Assembly: GCA_963802355.1 (NCBI GenBank)
Contig: CAWDIV010000001.1
Span: 62,001 to 126,000, forward strand
DNA length: 64,000 nt
Source: SG8-41 sp963802355
Lineage (GTDB): Bacteria > Pseudomonadota > Gammaproteobacteria > Burkholderiales > SG8-41
Direction: 5' to 3'
The translations under genes and the position numbers were made by a program. Positions 26,339-35,686 of the stretch are shown piece after piece. The notes below the pieces were generated by a model that had not been told where the DNA came from, did not search any database, and saw nothing but the letters and a program-made list of their open reading frames with translations. Each line of letters begins with the position of its first letter. The first letter of the stretch is position 1.

Positions 26339-26938
26339 ATGACAGCGACTAACGAAGAGCTGTTGATCGGACTGGTCTCGATCAGCGACCGCGCCTCCCA
26401 AGGCGTGTACAAGGACGAAGGCGTGCCCGCGCTCGAGGAATGGTTCGGCAAAGCGATCGCAGCGCCGGCGTGGAAGACGCTGACACGCCTCATTCCCGAC
26501 GAGCGGCCGGTGATCGAAAGCACGCTCAAGAAGCTGGTGGACGAGCAAGGCTGCCATCTGGTGCTAACCACCGGCGGCACCGGACCGGCGCAACGTGACG
26601 TGACGCCCGAGGCGACGCTGGCCGTCGCGGACAAGGAGATGCCGGGATTCGGCGAGCAGATGCGCCAGATCAGCCTCAAGTTCGTGCCCACTGCCATCCT
26701 CTCGCGCCAGGTCGGCGTGATCCGCGGCAAGGCTCTCATCCTCAATCTTCCCGGCCAGCCCAAAGCGATCAAGGAAACGCTGGAAGGCGTGAAGGGGCCG
26801 AACGGCGAGCAGCTCGTGCCGGGAATTTTCGCCGCGGTTCCGTACTGCATCGACTTGATCGGTGGACCGTACATCGAGACGAACGAGAACGTAGTGAAAG
26901 CCTTCCGGCCCAAGTCCGCCATCCGGCCAAAAAAATAG
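26339..26938 (+). CDS. mog: molybdopterin adenylyltransferase
   Basis: A 199-residue MogA-type enzyme that adenylates molybdopterin before molybdenum insertion. The nucleotide-binding MoCF fold is shown by LIGLVSISDRASQGVYKDEG, HLVLTTGGTGPAQRDVTPEAT (the TTGGTG loop) and ALILNLPGQPKAIKE. It is slightly longer than Escherichia coli MogA, with a short extension PKSAIRPKK at the C-terminus. It lies downstream of yjgA on the same strand with a repeat-containing spacer. Confidence 0.93.
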   Translation: MTATNEELLIGLVSISDRASQGVYKDEGVPALEEWFGKAIAAPAWKTLTRLIPDERPVIESTLKKLVDEQGCHLVLTTGGTGPAQRDVTPEATLAVADKEMPGFGEQMRQISLKFVPTAILSRQVGVIRGKALILNLPGQPKAIKETLEGVKGPNGEQLVPGIFAAVPYCIDLIGGPYIETNENVVKAFRPKSAIRPKK

Positions 26939-27154
26939 CCGCAGATAGACGCACATGCACGCGGATACATCAAGGACAAAATCAAGAATTATTAACCGCC
27001 GATAGAAAACCACAAATAGAATCGAACGGCCAAGGCTGTCCTGAACCTGTCGAACGGGCGCCAAGCCCGCCTGGAAGATCAATCGGCGGTTCAATTTTGT
27101 TTCTGAACTTCTTGGCGCCGTTGGCGTCTTGGCGGTTAATATCGATCACCAAAC
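26939..27154. repeat. repeat-rich spacer between mog and esterase
   Basis: Blocks in order: CCGCAGATAGACGCACATGC, TTAACCGCCGATAGAAAACC, a TCCTGAACCTGTCGAACGGG palindromic piece, then TTCTTGGCGCCGTTGGCGTC and TTGGCGGTTAATAT just upstream of the esterase. AACCGCCGAT and ATCGGCGGTT (27083) face each other as inverted arms about 85 bases apart. Confidence 0.6.
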
Positions 27155-27835
27155 ATGAACAAAACTATCGAAACCATCGAAATCGAAACTGGCAAGAACC
27201 CCACCGCCGCCGTCATCTGGATGCACGGCCTGGGCGCGGACGGGAACGACTTCGTCCCGATCGTGAAGGAGCTCGACCTTACCGACGCGCCCGCCGTCCG
27301 CTTTATCTTTCCCCATGCGCCGATGCGCCCGGTGACGATCAACAACGGCTACGTGATGCGCGCCTGGTACGACGTGTCGTTCGGCGACCTCGAAGGGAAA
27401 TCGCGCCAGGCCGACGAGAAAGGTGTGCGCGAGTCTGAGGCCCAGATCGGCGCCCTCATCGGGCGTGAGCTGGAGCGCGGGATCGCCACGAAAAGCATCG
27501 TCCTCGCCGGCTTTTCCCAGGGTGGTGCGATCGCGCTGCAGACGGGGCTGCGCTATCCGGAAAAGCTCGCCGGGATCATGGCACTCTCGACCTACCTGCC
27601 GCTCGCTGCAGTCCTGCCGCAGGAAGCGTCACCGGCCAACAGGAAGACCCCGATATTCATGGCGCACGGCACGCAAGACCCTGTCGTGCCCTACCTTATG
27701 GGCGTCGATTCCAGGATGGTCCTCGTCGGCCTGGGCTACGACGTCGAGTGGCACGAGTACCCCATGCAGCACTCGGTATGCCTGGAGGAGGTGCAGGAGA
27801 TCGGGAAATGGCTGCGCCGTGTCCTGGAGGCGTAG
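27155..27835 (+). CDS. phospholipase/carboxylesterase family hydrolase
   Basis: A 226-residue alpha/beta hydrolase of the EstB/YpfH type acting on short acyl esters. Landmarks are AAVIWMHGLGADGNDF (oxyanion loop), VRFIFPHAPMRPVTINNG, the nucleophile elbow GFSQGG (Ser about residue 121), MAHGTQDPVVP (Asp) and EYPMQHSVC (His). There is no signal peptide, so it is cytoplasmic. The start at 27155 follows the repeat-rich spacer and lacks a strong ribosome-binding site. Confidence 0.9.
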   Translation: MNKTIETIEIETGKNPTAAVIWMHGLGADGNDFVPIVKELDLTDAPAVRFIFPHAPMRPVTINNGYVMRAWYDVSFGDLEGKSRQADEKGVRESEAQIGALIGRELERGIATKSIVLAGFSQGGAIALQTGLRYPEKLAGIMALSTYLPLAAVLPQEASPANRKTPIFMAHGTQDPVVPYLMGVDSRMVLVGLGYDVEWHEYPMQHSVCLEEVQEIGKWLRRVLEA

Positions 27836-27952
27836 ATGCGTCTCAGATAGGCGTCGCGATATAGTCCCAGGGCTCACAGATAAGGCGCGCTACGTGAGAC
27901 GCTCTAACTGAGACGTTCACCTGACCACTTCATCACCTCTATCTGTGACGCC

Positions 27953-29146
27953 TTACGCGACGACGCCTTGCCGGCGCAGGTCCGCGATGCGCTCCGCCGG
28001 CAAACCCAGCAAGTCGCGCAATACCTGCATCCGTGTGCTCGCCCAGGCGCGGCGCGGGATTCGAAATCGTGCGGCTCTATGCCATCGAACTTTATCGGAT
28101 TGCCCGGAAGTCTCACTCGGCCTGCTTCCGGATGGTCATATTCGACGATCATCTCGCGTTCCGCCACCGGCGGCTCCGCAAACGCGCCGTCCAGATTGTT
28201 GACTGGCGCAGCCGGGACTCCGGCGGCGCGCAGCTGCTCGAGCCAGTCCGCCACGGTGTGCGCGCGCAGATCGGCCTTCGATTTTCGGTATCAGCACCGC
28301 GCGGTTCTCCAGCCGCTTTGGATTGGTCGCGAAGCGTGGATCGTCGGCAAGCCCGGGAGCGCCGAGGACCTCGCACAGCTTGCGCCAGAAATTGTCCTGC
28401 CGCGTCGCGATCACGACGTAACCATCCTTGGCCTGAAACGCCTGCCACGGCACCGTGAATTCGTGCGCCGAGCCCTGCGGCAGTGGCAGCTCGCCCGCCG
28501 TCAGATAGAGGGTGCCGATGTAACTCGAGAGATTCAGCATTCCGTCGAACATCGACGTCTCGACGCGCCGTCCCCTGCCGGTGCGCTCCCGCTCGAAGAG
28601 GGCCGCGAGTATCGCCTTGCACGAGAAAATGCCCCCGCAGAGATCGGCGAGCGGCACGCCGACGCGCGCGGGCGGGCGACCCGGCTCGCCGGTGAACGCC
28701 ATGTGGCCGCTGATCGCCTGAATGATGATGTCGAGCGCCGGGTAATCCTTGTACGCGCCGTCGCTCCCGAAGCCGGTCACCGAGCACTGAATGATGCGCG
28801 GATTGATGCTCGACAACGTCGCGTAATCGACCTTCAAGCGATCGAGCACGCCCGCGCGAAAATTGTCGATCACGACGTCCGCGACCTTGACGAGATCGTA
28901 GAACAACGCCCTTCCCGCGTCGGTCTTCAAGTTGATGACGACGCTCTTCTTGTTGCGGTTGAAGGTGAGAAAGAGCGTGCTGACGCCGCGGTACGGCGCC
29001 ACCGACGGAATGCGGCCGAGGTCGCCCTCCGGCGCTTCGATCTTGATCACTTCCGCGCCCAGGTCCGAGAGCACCTGCGAGCCGTAGGTGCCGGCGATGA
29101 TCTGGCCCAGCTCCAGGATGCGCACGCCTGCGAGGGGATGCGACAT
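27953..29146 (-). pseudogene. CaiB/BaiF CoA transferase, two frameshifts
   Basis: The N-terminal two thirds read from 29146 (AGVRILELGQIIAGTYGSQ, LGAEVIKIEAPEGD, VVINLKTDAGRALF with catalytic-site Asp region NFRAGVLDRL). At about 28279 an extra G in GAAGGCC moves the sense to the frame with RAHTVADWLEQLRAAGVPAA, and near 28055 a second shift gives VLRDLLGLPAERIADLRR, with the stop at 27953. Corrected length is about 397, normal for class III formyl-CoA-type transferases. It would activate an organic acid with CoA. It follows the acyl-CoA dehydrogenase gene on the same strand. Confidence 0.82.
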
Positions 29147-29291
29147 CGAAAACCCTACGATCTAACCGCCGATGAACGTCGATGGACGCCGACCGACACC
29201 CAAAGAAGCATGGAACCACGGAACGCACGGAAACACATAGAGATCAAACCAAATCACCCGTCACTCATCACCCATCACTCGTCACTGGCTC
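29147..29291. repeat. CGCCGATGAACG and CATCACCCATCACTCG repeats
   Basis: The spacer has AACCGCCGATGAACGTCGATGG, ACCACGGAACGCACGGAAAC and ACTCATCACCCATCACTCG. The first is the reverse of ATCGGCGTTCATCGGCGG found at 31588 and 39631. No gene. Confidence 0.6.
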
Positions 29292-30436
29292 TCAGAGTCC
29301 CAATCCTCGGGCGATGATGTTGCGCTGGATTTCCGACGTGCCCGCGCCGATCGTCGCCAGCCGCGAATCGCGGAAGAACCGCTGCATCGGGTACTCCATG
29401 CAGTAGCCGTAGCCGCCGAGAATCTGCAGGCCCATGTCGGAAACCGCTTTGTAAGTCTCGCCGGTCTGGAGCTTCACCACCGCGGCGTCGTGTCGCGTCG
29501 CCTTTCCCTGCGACATCAGCCAGGCGTAGCGGTAAACCAGCATGCGTGACACATCGAGCATCACCTTCATGTCCGCGAGCTTGTGCGATATCGCCTGGAA
29601 TTCCCCGATCGGACGGCCGAACTGCTTGCGGCTCTTGGCGTAAGCGAGCGCGTAGTCAAACGCGGCGGTGGCCGCGCCGGTACGCGCGGCGGAGAGGCAT
29701 AGCCGTTCGTACCACAAATAGGCGTCAACCGCCTCCCATCCCCGGTCCACCGCGCCGAGCATCGCGGAAGCCGGGACCTTGACGTCGGTGTAGAAGACCT
29801 GCGTGGTGCCGATGGCGCGCTGGCCCAGCGTGGCGATCTTGCGGATCTCGATGCCGGGCAGTCTGGTGTCCACCAGGAAATTGGTGATGCCCTGCTGTTT
29901 CCTTTCCCCCGTGGAGGTGCGCGTGACCAGCAGGCAGTAGTCGCTCAAGTCCATGCCGGAAGTAAACACCTTCTGGCCGTTGATGACGTATCCGTTGTCG
30001 GCGGCCGCAGCGCGTGTGGTCAGGGCTGCGGCGTCCGACCCCGCCTGCGGCTCGGTAAGACCAAAGCAGAAAGACAGCTCGCCGCGCGCGACCTTGAGGC
30101 AGCAGCGCCTCCTTCTGCTCGCGGCTTCCGTGTGTCATCACTGCGTAGCCGCCGTAGGTGAGCGTGCGAAACACCCACATCGCGAGCTCTTCGAAATGCC
30201 GTCCGGTTTCCTCCAGCAGTATGGCAAGCTCGATCGGGGAGGCGCCGGTGCCGCCGGTACTCGGCGGGCAGGTTGAGTCCGAACCAGCCGTGCTTCGCCA
30301 GCGCTTCGTAGGCTTCCCGCGGCGGCTGCGCCTCGTTGTCGCAGCGCTCGGCGTATTCCGGGGGGCAGGCTTCGCCGAGCAGCGCCTGGAGATGGCCGCG
30401 CAGCGCTTCCTGGTCGGGAGTAAACGAGAAATCCAA
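29292..30436 (-). pseudogene. acyl-CoA dehydrogenase, two frameshifts
   Basis: A flavoprotein that oxidises acyl-CoA at the alpha-beta bond. It starts at a TTG at 30436 (DFSFTPDQEALRGHLQ). At about 30262 an extra C moves the sense to GGTGASPIELAILLEETG, and near 30102 another single base moves it to the frame with GELSFCFGLTEPQAGSDA, KVFTSGMDLSDYCLLV and the C-terminal RKQFGRPIGEFQAISHKLAD, LGGYGYCMEYPMQRFFRD, AGTSEIQRNIIA. Corrected length is about 380 residues. The catalytic Glu region in this branch is near GYCMEYP. It lies in a run with CitE-like lyase and CoA transferase genes. Confidence 0.85.
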
Positions 30437-30674
30437 GCCTGTCGGTCCTCAGAAATCAAACGTCGCCGTGCACTGAACGCATATCTGATCGGCTATGGAG
30501 CCGACAGGCTTATCGAGGAGCAATTCGAGTCAGAACGAACCATTCCAGAATCGGATATCAGCCCGCCCCGAACTGAAGATGCTTTCATGATAGCAGTGTG
30601 TCGAGGACCGCCGAAACCGATTGTGACAGTCCAGCTCGCGCGGTGCTGTTCGGGATTAGGACATCGACACACTG
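30437..30674. other. spacer with two inverted-repeat pairs
   Basis: AAGCCTGTCGG (30435-30445) faces CCGACAGGCTT (30501-30511). AGCAGTGTGTCGA (30592-30604) faces TCGACACACTGCT (30664-30676), and the right arm covers the stop codon of the CitE-like gene. Both pairs are perfect. They could be attenuator-like structures or ends of decayed elements. No gene seen. Confidence 0.55.
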
Positions 30675-31559
30675 CTAGGCGTCGAGCCTGGCCAGCTCCA
30701 GCACGCGCTTCGCGCGCTGATACATCGCGTAGTCCACGAGTTTGCCGTCCACCGTGATGGCGGCGGCGCCGTTCTTCTCCGCCGCTTCGAATTCAGTCAC
30801 GACGCGCTTGTAGTAAATGACTTCCTGCTCGGGAACGGCGTACGCCTGCCGCACCGGTGCAATCTGCTTGGGGTGGATGACGGTGCGCCCGACGTAACCC
30901 AGGCGCGCGGAAAGCCGTGAGTCCTGGATCAGGCCGTGCTCGTCGCTCAAATCGCTGAACACGCCGTCGAGCGGATACGCGCCCGCGGCGCGCGTGTCGC
31001 ACAGCACCTTGGAGCGCGCATAGAGCAGCTCGGTGCCCTCGATCGACCAGCTGCAGCCGAGGTCGGTCTGGAGATCGCCGTCGCGCGCGCTGCCGAAGCA
31101 GCTTGCAGCGACGCGGGGCGAGGCCTTGATGAGCGAGTAGCAGTTGTATACGCCGAGTGCGCTTTCGATCGTCACGATGATCTCGACGCTGCCGGCCTTG
31201 ATGCCCCTGCCGGGCTCGAGCTGGTCGATTGTGGACGCGCATTGCTTCACTTCCTCCACGGTCTCGGCCTTGGCCAGCAACACGGCGTCGAGCCCGGGGC
31301 GCACGACGGCAGCGAGGTCGTCGGCGAGCAGTCCGGTGGCGGCGCCGTTCGTGCGCACGAAGATCGCCGGTCGCGGGCCCGCACCCGCCGCCGCGCTGTC
31401 TATCGTCCGGGCGACCAGGGCGCGCGCCTCCGCCTTGGCTGCTATCGGCACCGAGTCCTCGAGATCCAGAATCACCGCGTCGGCGCCGCTTTCCAGTGCC
31501 TTGCCCATCACCCGCTCCTTGCTGCCGGGCGCGAACAGCGCAGTTCGTAATGGTTTCAC
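30675..31559 (-). CDS. CitE/HpcH-type CoA ester lyase
   Basis: A 294-residue TIM-barrel enzyme. Landmarks are RTALFAPGSKERVMGKAL, GADAVILDLEDSVP (metal-binding acidic residues), AIFVRTNG, EIIVTIESALGVYN (metal-binding Glu) and YVGRTVIHPKQIAPV. The family cleaves or hydrolyses (3S)-citramalyl-, malyl- or beta-methylmalyl-CoA, and the exact substrate is not visible. It is followed by the acyl-CoA dehydrogenase and CoA transferase genes on the same strand, which fits an organic-acid degradation route. Confidence 0.9.
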   Translation of the reverse strand: MKPLRTALFAPGSKERVMGKALESGADAVILDLEDSVPIAAKAEARALVARTIDSAAAGAGPRPAIFVRTNGAATGLLADDLAAVVRPGLDAVLLAKAETVEEVKQCASTIDQLEPGRGIKAGSVEIIVTIESALGVYNCYSLIKASPRVAASCFGSARDGDLQTDLGCSWSIEGTELLYARSKVLCDTRAAGAYPLDGVFSDLSDEHGLIQDSRLSARLGYVGRTVIHPKQIAPVRQAYAVPEQEVIYYKRVVTEFEAAEKNGAAAITVDGKLVDYAMYQRAKRVLELARLDA

Positions 31560-31634
31560 CGTGTCTTCTCTACCTTGACGTCGAATGATCGGCGTTCATC
31601 GGCGGTTCCCATTTGTTCTTGACGTGGGCACTGG

Positions 31635-32342
31635 TCACTTCTTGAGTCGAGCGAGTGCCTTCGCCCGCCAAGCCGGCCACGCGCGGTTGTAGTTCTGTAC
31701 CGGGTTCGAAGCCTGCACCTCGCTGTCGTCAAAATAAGTAATCTTGCCGCCGGGCCCGGCGAGCATCATCGCGTGCAGCTGCATGCGCGCACTGATTTCG
31801 AGGTAGATGCTGCGGCCCACGGCGCGCGGCAGGTTTTCCCCGACAATCGTCGCGCCGTGGCCCCGCATCAGCGCGGCCGGCGCCTTGCCGAGGGTCTTTG
31901 CGAGCGCCTCGCCGAGAAACGGCGTCTTGACCAGCATGTCGGTGCCCTTCTGAAAATCGCGGATCTCGTAGTTCGGCAGCCCTTCCCCCACGAACGCCGC
32001 CATGTGGAAGATCGGACGCAACGGCACTTCGGTCACGCTGAACGGCACCACCGTGTGCGAGTGGCTATGAACGACCGACATGACCTCCGGCCGCGCCTTG
32101 AATACCTCGCCGTGTATGAAACGCTCGCGCACCGATTCGCGCCCACGCGCCTCGACCGGGTTGCTGTCGAGATCGTATTCGATGATGCTCTCCTCCGTCA
32201 CATTCTCCGGCGCGATGTGCCCCGCGAGGAAATAGCGGCTGGGGTCGCGCTCCGAGCGCACGCTGACATGCCCGTACGCGTCGATGACGTTGTGCTCTGC
32301 CAGGATGCGGTAGGCCGCGACGAGGTCGAGGATCTGGCTCAT
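31635..32342 (-). CDS. class II aldolase/adducin family protein
   Basis: From the ATG at 32342 (MSQILDLVAAYRILAEH, GGGAAG-like site upstream) the protein has 235 residues. The longer frame to 32516 runs through repeat DNA. Zinc ligands are in VHSHSHTVVPF, with a further His in MRGHGATIVG. The conserved GHVSVR and RFIHGEVFKARPEVMSV are present. The family includes fuculose-phosphate aldolases and decarboxylating aldolases, and this subgroup in betaproteobacteria is of unknown substrate. It stands between TctC and CitE-like genes. Confidence 0.88.
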   Translation of the reverse strand: MSQILDLVAAYRILAEHNVIDAYGHVSVRSERDPSRYFLAGHIAPENVTEESIIEYDLDSNPVEARGRESVRERFIHGEVFKARPEVMSVVHSHSHTVVPFSVTEVPLRPIFHMAAFVGEGLPNYEIRDFQKGTDMLVKTPFLGEALAKTLGKAPAALMRGHGATIVGENLPRAVGRSIYLEISARMQLHAMMLAGPGGKITYFDDSEVQASNPVQNYNRAWPAWRAKALARLKK

Positions 32343-32539
32343 GGGGTCTTCCCTTCGGTCAGCTTCAGTGTCGGGTGTCGGGTGTCGAGGGGCATGCTTG
32401 AGTGTCGAGGGTCGAGGGTGGAGTGTCGGGTGTCGGGAGTCGAGGGGAAAAGCGCGGAGCCACTGGTTTCTCACTCGACACTCAATCCTCGACACTCGCT
32501 CTTGCCTCCTCGACACTCGTCGCTCGTCTCCCTCGTCCC
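32343..32539. repeat. GTGTCGGGTGTCGAGG / CTCGACACTC inverted word repeats
   Basis: The left half has at least six G(A/T)GTCG(G/A)G words (GTGTCGGGTGTCGGGTGTCG, GTCGAGGGTCGAGGG). The right half, from about 32470, has the complement (CTCGACACTCAATCCTCGAC, CTCGACACTCGTCGCTCG). The two halves can fold on each other over more than 40 bases. No gene. CCCTCGTCCCTC closes the block before the TctC stop. Confidence 0.75.
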
Positions 32540-33535
32540 TCAGTCAAACTTGATTTTCGCCGCAGTGACCACGCGCTGCCAGCGCGCGAGCTCGCTCTTC
32601 ACCAACTCGGCGAGGCGTTCGGGTGACCCGCCGCCGGGATTCATCCCCTGCTTCGCGAGCACATCCCGGATGTCGGGCTGCTGGAGCAGCGCGTTGATAT
32701 CGGCATTGAGCCGCGCCACCACCGCCGCAGGTGTGCCGGCCGGCGCGAAGGCCGCGTACCACGTATAGACCTCGAGATTCCCCAGGCCCTGTTCCTTCGC
32801 CGTCGGCACGTCGGGAAATGCCGGCGAGCGCTCGGCGCTCATCACGCCCAGCATGCGTAGCCTGCCGCCGATGACGTACGGCTGCGCGGTTTGCAGCGCG
32901 GAAATCATCGCCTGCACGTGCCCGCCCATGACATCCGTGATCGCACCTGCCAGTCCCTTGTACGGCACGTGCACGATGTTGATGCCGGTCTCGAGCTTGA
33001 GCAGTTCCATGGTGAGGTGCTGCGGCCCGCCGTTGCCCGGAGAGGAGTACAGCATTTCGCCGGGGCGGCGCTTGGCGAGCTGGATGAAGTCGCGCATCGT
33101 CTTCACCGGCAACTGCGGATGGACGACGAGCCCCAGGCCGCTGGTGGCGATCAGCACCAGCGGCGCAAAGCTCTTGATCGGATCGAAGGGCAGCTTCTGA
33201 TAAAGGGCCGGGGTCGTGCCGAAGGCGGTGGCCGCGAACAGCACGGTATGGCCGTCCGGCGGAGCCTTTGCAACGAGCTCAGCGCCGATGTTGCCAGTGG
33301 CACCCGCTCGATTGTCGGTGATGACACTGACTTTCCAGCGCTCGGAGAGCCTTGGTCCCAGCGTACGCGCGAGAATGTCGGCGCCCGTGCCCGGCGTGAA
33401 TGGAACGATGATCTGGACGTTGCGCTGCGGAAAGGCAGCCCCGCCCTGCGCGCCGACCGCCGCGACCCAGCACGCGACGGCCAGCCCGGCCAGACATTGC
33501 GTTAGGCGCATGCGGCGCGCCCTTCTGCATGTCAT
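32540..33535 (-). CDS. tripartite tricarboxylate transporter (TctC/Bug) binding protein
   Basis: A 331-residue periplasmic binding protein. The ATG at 33535 is chosen because GAGGAG stands seven bases upstream. A signal peptide ends near VGAQ. Family signatures are FPQRNVQIIVPFTPGTGADILAR in pieces, NRAGATGNIGAE, GHTVLFAATAFGTTPALY and IVHVPYKGLAGAITDVMGGHV. Bug proteins clamp carboxylated ligands. The TctA/TctB membrane subunits are absent from the window. It is the first gene of the minus-strand catabolic run (aldolase, lyase, dehydrogenase, CoA transferase). Confidence 0.92.
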   Translation of the reverse strand: MTCRRARRMRLTQCLAGLAVACWVAAVGAQGGAAFPQRNVQIIVPFTPGTGADILARTLGPRLSERWKVSVITDNRAGATGNIGAELVAKAPPDGHTVLFAATAFGTTPALYQKLPFDPIKSFAPLVLIATSGLGLVVHPQLPVKTMRDFIQLAKRRPGEMLYSSPGNGGPQHLTMELLKLETGINIVHVPYKGLAGAITDVMGGHVQAMISALQTAQPYVIGGRLRMLGVMSAERSPAFPDVPTAKEQGLGNLEVYTWYAAFAPAGTPAAVVARLNADINALLQQPDIRDVLAKQGMNPGGGSPERLAELVKSELARWQRVVTAAKIKFD

Positions 33536-33565
33536 GGGTATCTCCTCGAATATGGTTCTTCTTTT

Positions 33566-33645
33566 AGAGTCCCTAACATAGTAACGCGCGAGTGCGTTGC
33601 GAGTCAGAATTGGTGATAGCGCATGTTCATTGTGTTAGGGACTCT
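33566..33645. repeat. inverted repeat AGAGTCCCTAACA / TGTTAGGGACTCT
   Basis: Perfect 13-base arms at 33566-33578 and 33633-33645 lie 54 bases apart, in the gap between divergent TctC and Rieske genes. The core CCCTAA is also in the loops of the hairpins at 38735 and 56006, so the three may be related. Confidence 0.65.
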
Positions 33646-33703
33646 TAGGGCCCTATTATGCAGAAAATTGACACGCGGCAGCAGCCTTGCGAGGCTAGTA
33701 ACC

Positions 33704-34988
33704 ATGGATTTGCAGAACTGGGTAATCAACGAACCGGAAGCGATGCGCTTCCAGGTCAACCGCTCGACGCTGGTGGACCCGGGGATACTGGAGCTGGAGC
33801 GGCGGCGCATCTTCGACGTCTGCTGGATTTACGTCGGGCACGAATCGGAGGTGGCCGCGCCCGGCGACTTCAGGACGCGCATCGTGTGCGACAGGCCGGT
33901 CATATTCTGCCGCGACAGCAAGAGCCGGGTGCGCGTATTTCTCAATACCTGCCGCCACCGCGGGAGCATCGTCTGCCGGGAGCAGGAGGGCAACGCGAAA
34001 AACCACACCTGCTTCTACCATGGCTGGACCTACAACCGCGACGGCGAGCTCGAGGCCGTCCCTGGCGAGGACGCGTATCCGCCGCGGTTCAGGAAGAGCG
34101 ACTTCGCGCTGAAGGAACCGCCGCAGGTCGCGAGTTATCGCGGCTTCGTCTTCCTCAATTTCGACGCCAACGCGATGCCGCTGGAGGATTACCTCGCCGG
34201 CACGAAGGAGTACATCGACATCATCATCGACCAGTCGCCGTCCGGACAGATGGAGGTGATCCAGGGGCTGCAGGACTACGACATCCGCGCCAACTGGAAG
34301 CTGCTGGCCGAGAACAGTTTCGACGACTATCACCTGATCAGCGTGCACGCGTCGTGGCTCTCCTACCTCAAGAACTCCGGTGTGGAGATGAAGCGCCCGG
34401 AGAAGGGCCACCTGCTGCCCGGCCACGGCGTCGGGAAGCCGCTCGGCAACGGCCACGGGTGCACGGACAACGTGAACTTCCGCGGGCGGCCGGTGGCGCG
34501 CTGGATACCGATCTACGGCGAGGCGGCCAAGCCCGAGATCGAGCGCATACGCGCCGAGCTGGTCGCCCGCCTCGGCGAGGATCGCGCCGCGCGCGTCGCC
34601 GACACCAACCGTAATCTCTACATCTTTCCCAACCTGTTCATCAACGATGGCTCGTCGGTGACGATTCGGACGTTCTATCCGCTGGCAGCCGACCGCATGC
34701 GCGTGCTGGCCTGGGCGCTGGGGCCGAAGGAAGAGTCGGCGGTGGCCCGCTCCGTGCGCCTCGACAGCTTTCTCACGTTCTACGGCCCGGGCGGCTTCGC
34801 CACGCCGGACGACATCGAGGTGCTGGAGACGATACAGGCGGGTCTTGGGCACGTACCGGGAAGTGCCGTGGATGGAGGTAACCCGCGGCATGGCGAAGGA
34901 AGGCGAGCAGCTGAACACGGACGAATGGCACCTGCGCGCCCTGTGGGAGCAATGGGACAAGCTGATGAAAACCACTGCAAGGCTTTAG
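33704..34988 (+). CDS. Rieske non-heme iron oxygenase alpha subunit, frameshifted near the end
   Basis: The catalytic subunit of an aromatic-ring dioxygenase. From the ATG at 33704, the Rieske [2Fe-2S] ligands are CRHRGSIVC and CFYHGW, and the mononuclear iron ligands are in ENSFDDYHLISVH. After about residue 382 the frame breaks: an extra G in GGG near 34849 diverts it. The next frame over continues TYREVPWMEVTRGMAKE and RALWEQWDKLMKTTARL to a stop at 34988, a normal C-terminus. The corrected protein is about 427 residues. The beta subunit follows after a palindromic repeat. Confidence 0.9.
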
Positions 34989-35085
34989 CCACAGAGAACA
35001 CAGAGAACACAGAGAGAAAGAAATCCGATATCTATTGTTGTTGATTTTCTCTGTGACCTCTGTGTCCTCTATGGCTGATTTGGGT
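34989..35085. repeat. palindromic CACAGAG element between dioxygenase genes
   Basis: AGCCACAGAGAACACAGAG starts at 34988 and faces CTCTGTGACCTCTGTGTCC ending in TATGGCTGA (about 35048-35080). The arms can pair over about 25 bases around a 40-base AT-rich centre. The arms are nearly identical to those enclosing the GxxExxY remnant at 54313-54562, so this looks like an empty version of the same element. Confidence 0.75.
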
Positions 35086-35095
35086 TTGATTTGAA

Positions 35096-35590
35096 ATGAG
35101 CGAAACGAAGCAGATCACGCGTCAGCAGGTCGAAGAGTTCCTCTACGAAGAGGCCGCGCTGCTCGACGCGTGGCGGCTCGACGACTGGCTCGCGCTCATG
35201 ACCGACGACGCGGTCTACCGCGTCCCCTCGAACGACCGCCCCGTGGCCGATCCCGCAGATACGCTGTTCATCGTCGCGGACGACATCAGCCGCATCCGCG
35301 CGCGCGTCACGCGCCTGAAGAAGAAGGACGCCCACGCCGAGGACCCGCGCTCGCGCACGCGGCGCCTGCTGACCAACGTGCGCATCGTCGAACGCAACGG
35401 CTCCGCGCTCAAGGTCGAGGCCAATTTCTCGGTCACCCGCTTCCGCCGCAACGACGGCATCCGCACCTACATCGGCCACTACCGCTACGAGCTGCGCCTC
35501 GACGGGGGGAAGCTCAAGATCGCGAAGCGCGAGGCGGTGATCGATTCGATGGAGCTCGGCGGGCTGGGTTCCATCAGTTTCATCCTGTAG
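35096..35590 (+). CDS. aromatic-ring-hydroxylating dioxygenase beta subunit
   Basis: A 164-residue protein of the SnoaL/NTF2-like fold that packs against the alpha subunit and structures the oxygenase. Landmarks are QQVEEFLYEEAALLDAWR, DDWLALMTDDAVYRVP, RLLTNVRIVE and IGHYRYELRL. It has no cofactor of its own. It follows the alpha gene on the same strand. The electron-transfer ferredoxin and reductase genes are not here. Confidence 0.92.
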   Translation: MSETKQITRQQVEEFLYEEAALLDAWRLDDWLALMTDDAVYRVPSNDRPVADPADTLFIVADDISRIRARVTRLKKKDAHAEDPRSRTRRLLTNVRIVERNGSALKVEANFSVTRFRRNDGIRTYIGHYRYELRLDGGKLKIAKREAVIDSMELGGLGSISFIL

Positions 35591-35686
35591 CGTGCTGTGG
35601 CCGCAGCGCATGAGGCCCATTACCGCAGTCCTGTTTGAGGATACTGCGGCAACCTCGTCAACGTCGTTCAATCTGCGGTCTGACCA

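Noticed and set aside
33695..34975. 426-codon minus-strand open frame over the Rieske gene
   Set aside because: Antisense shadow; the plus strand has complete Rieske and iron-site motifs.
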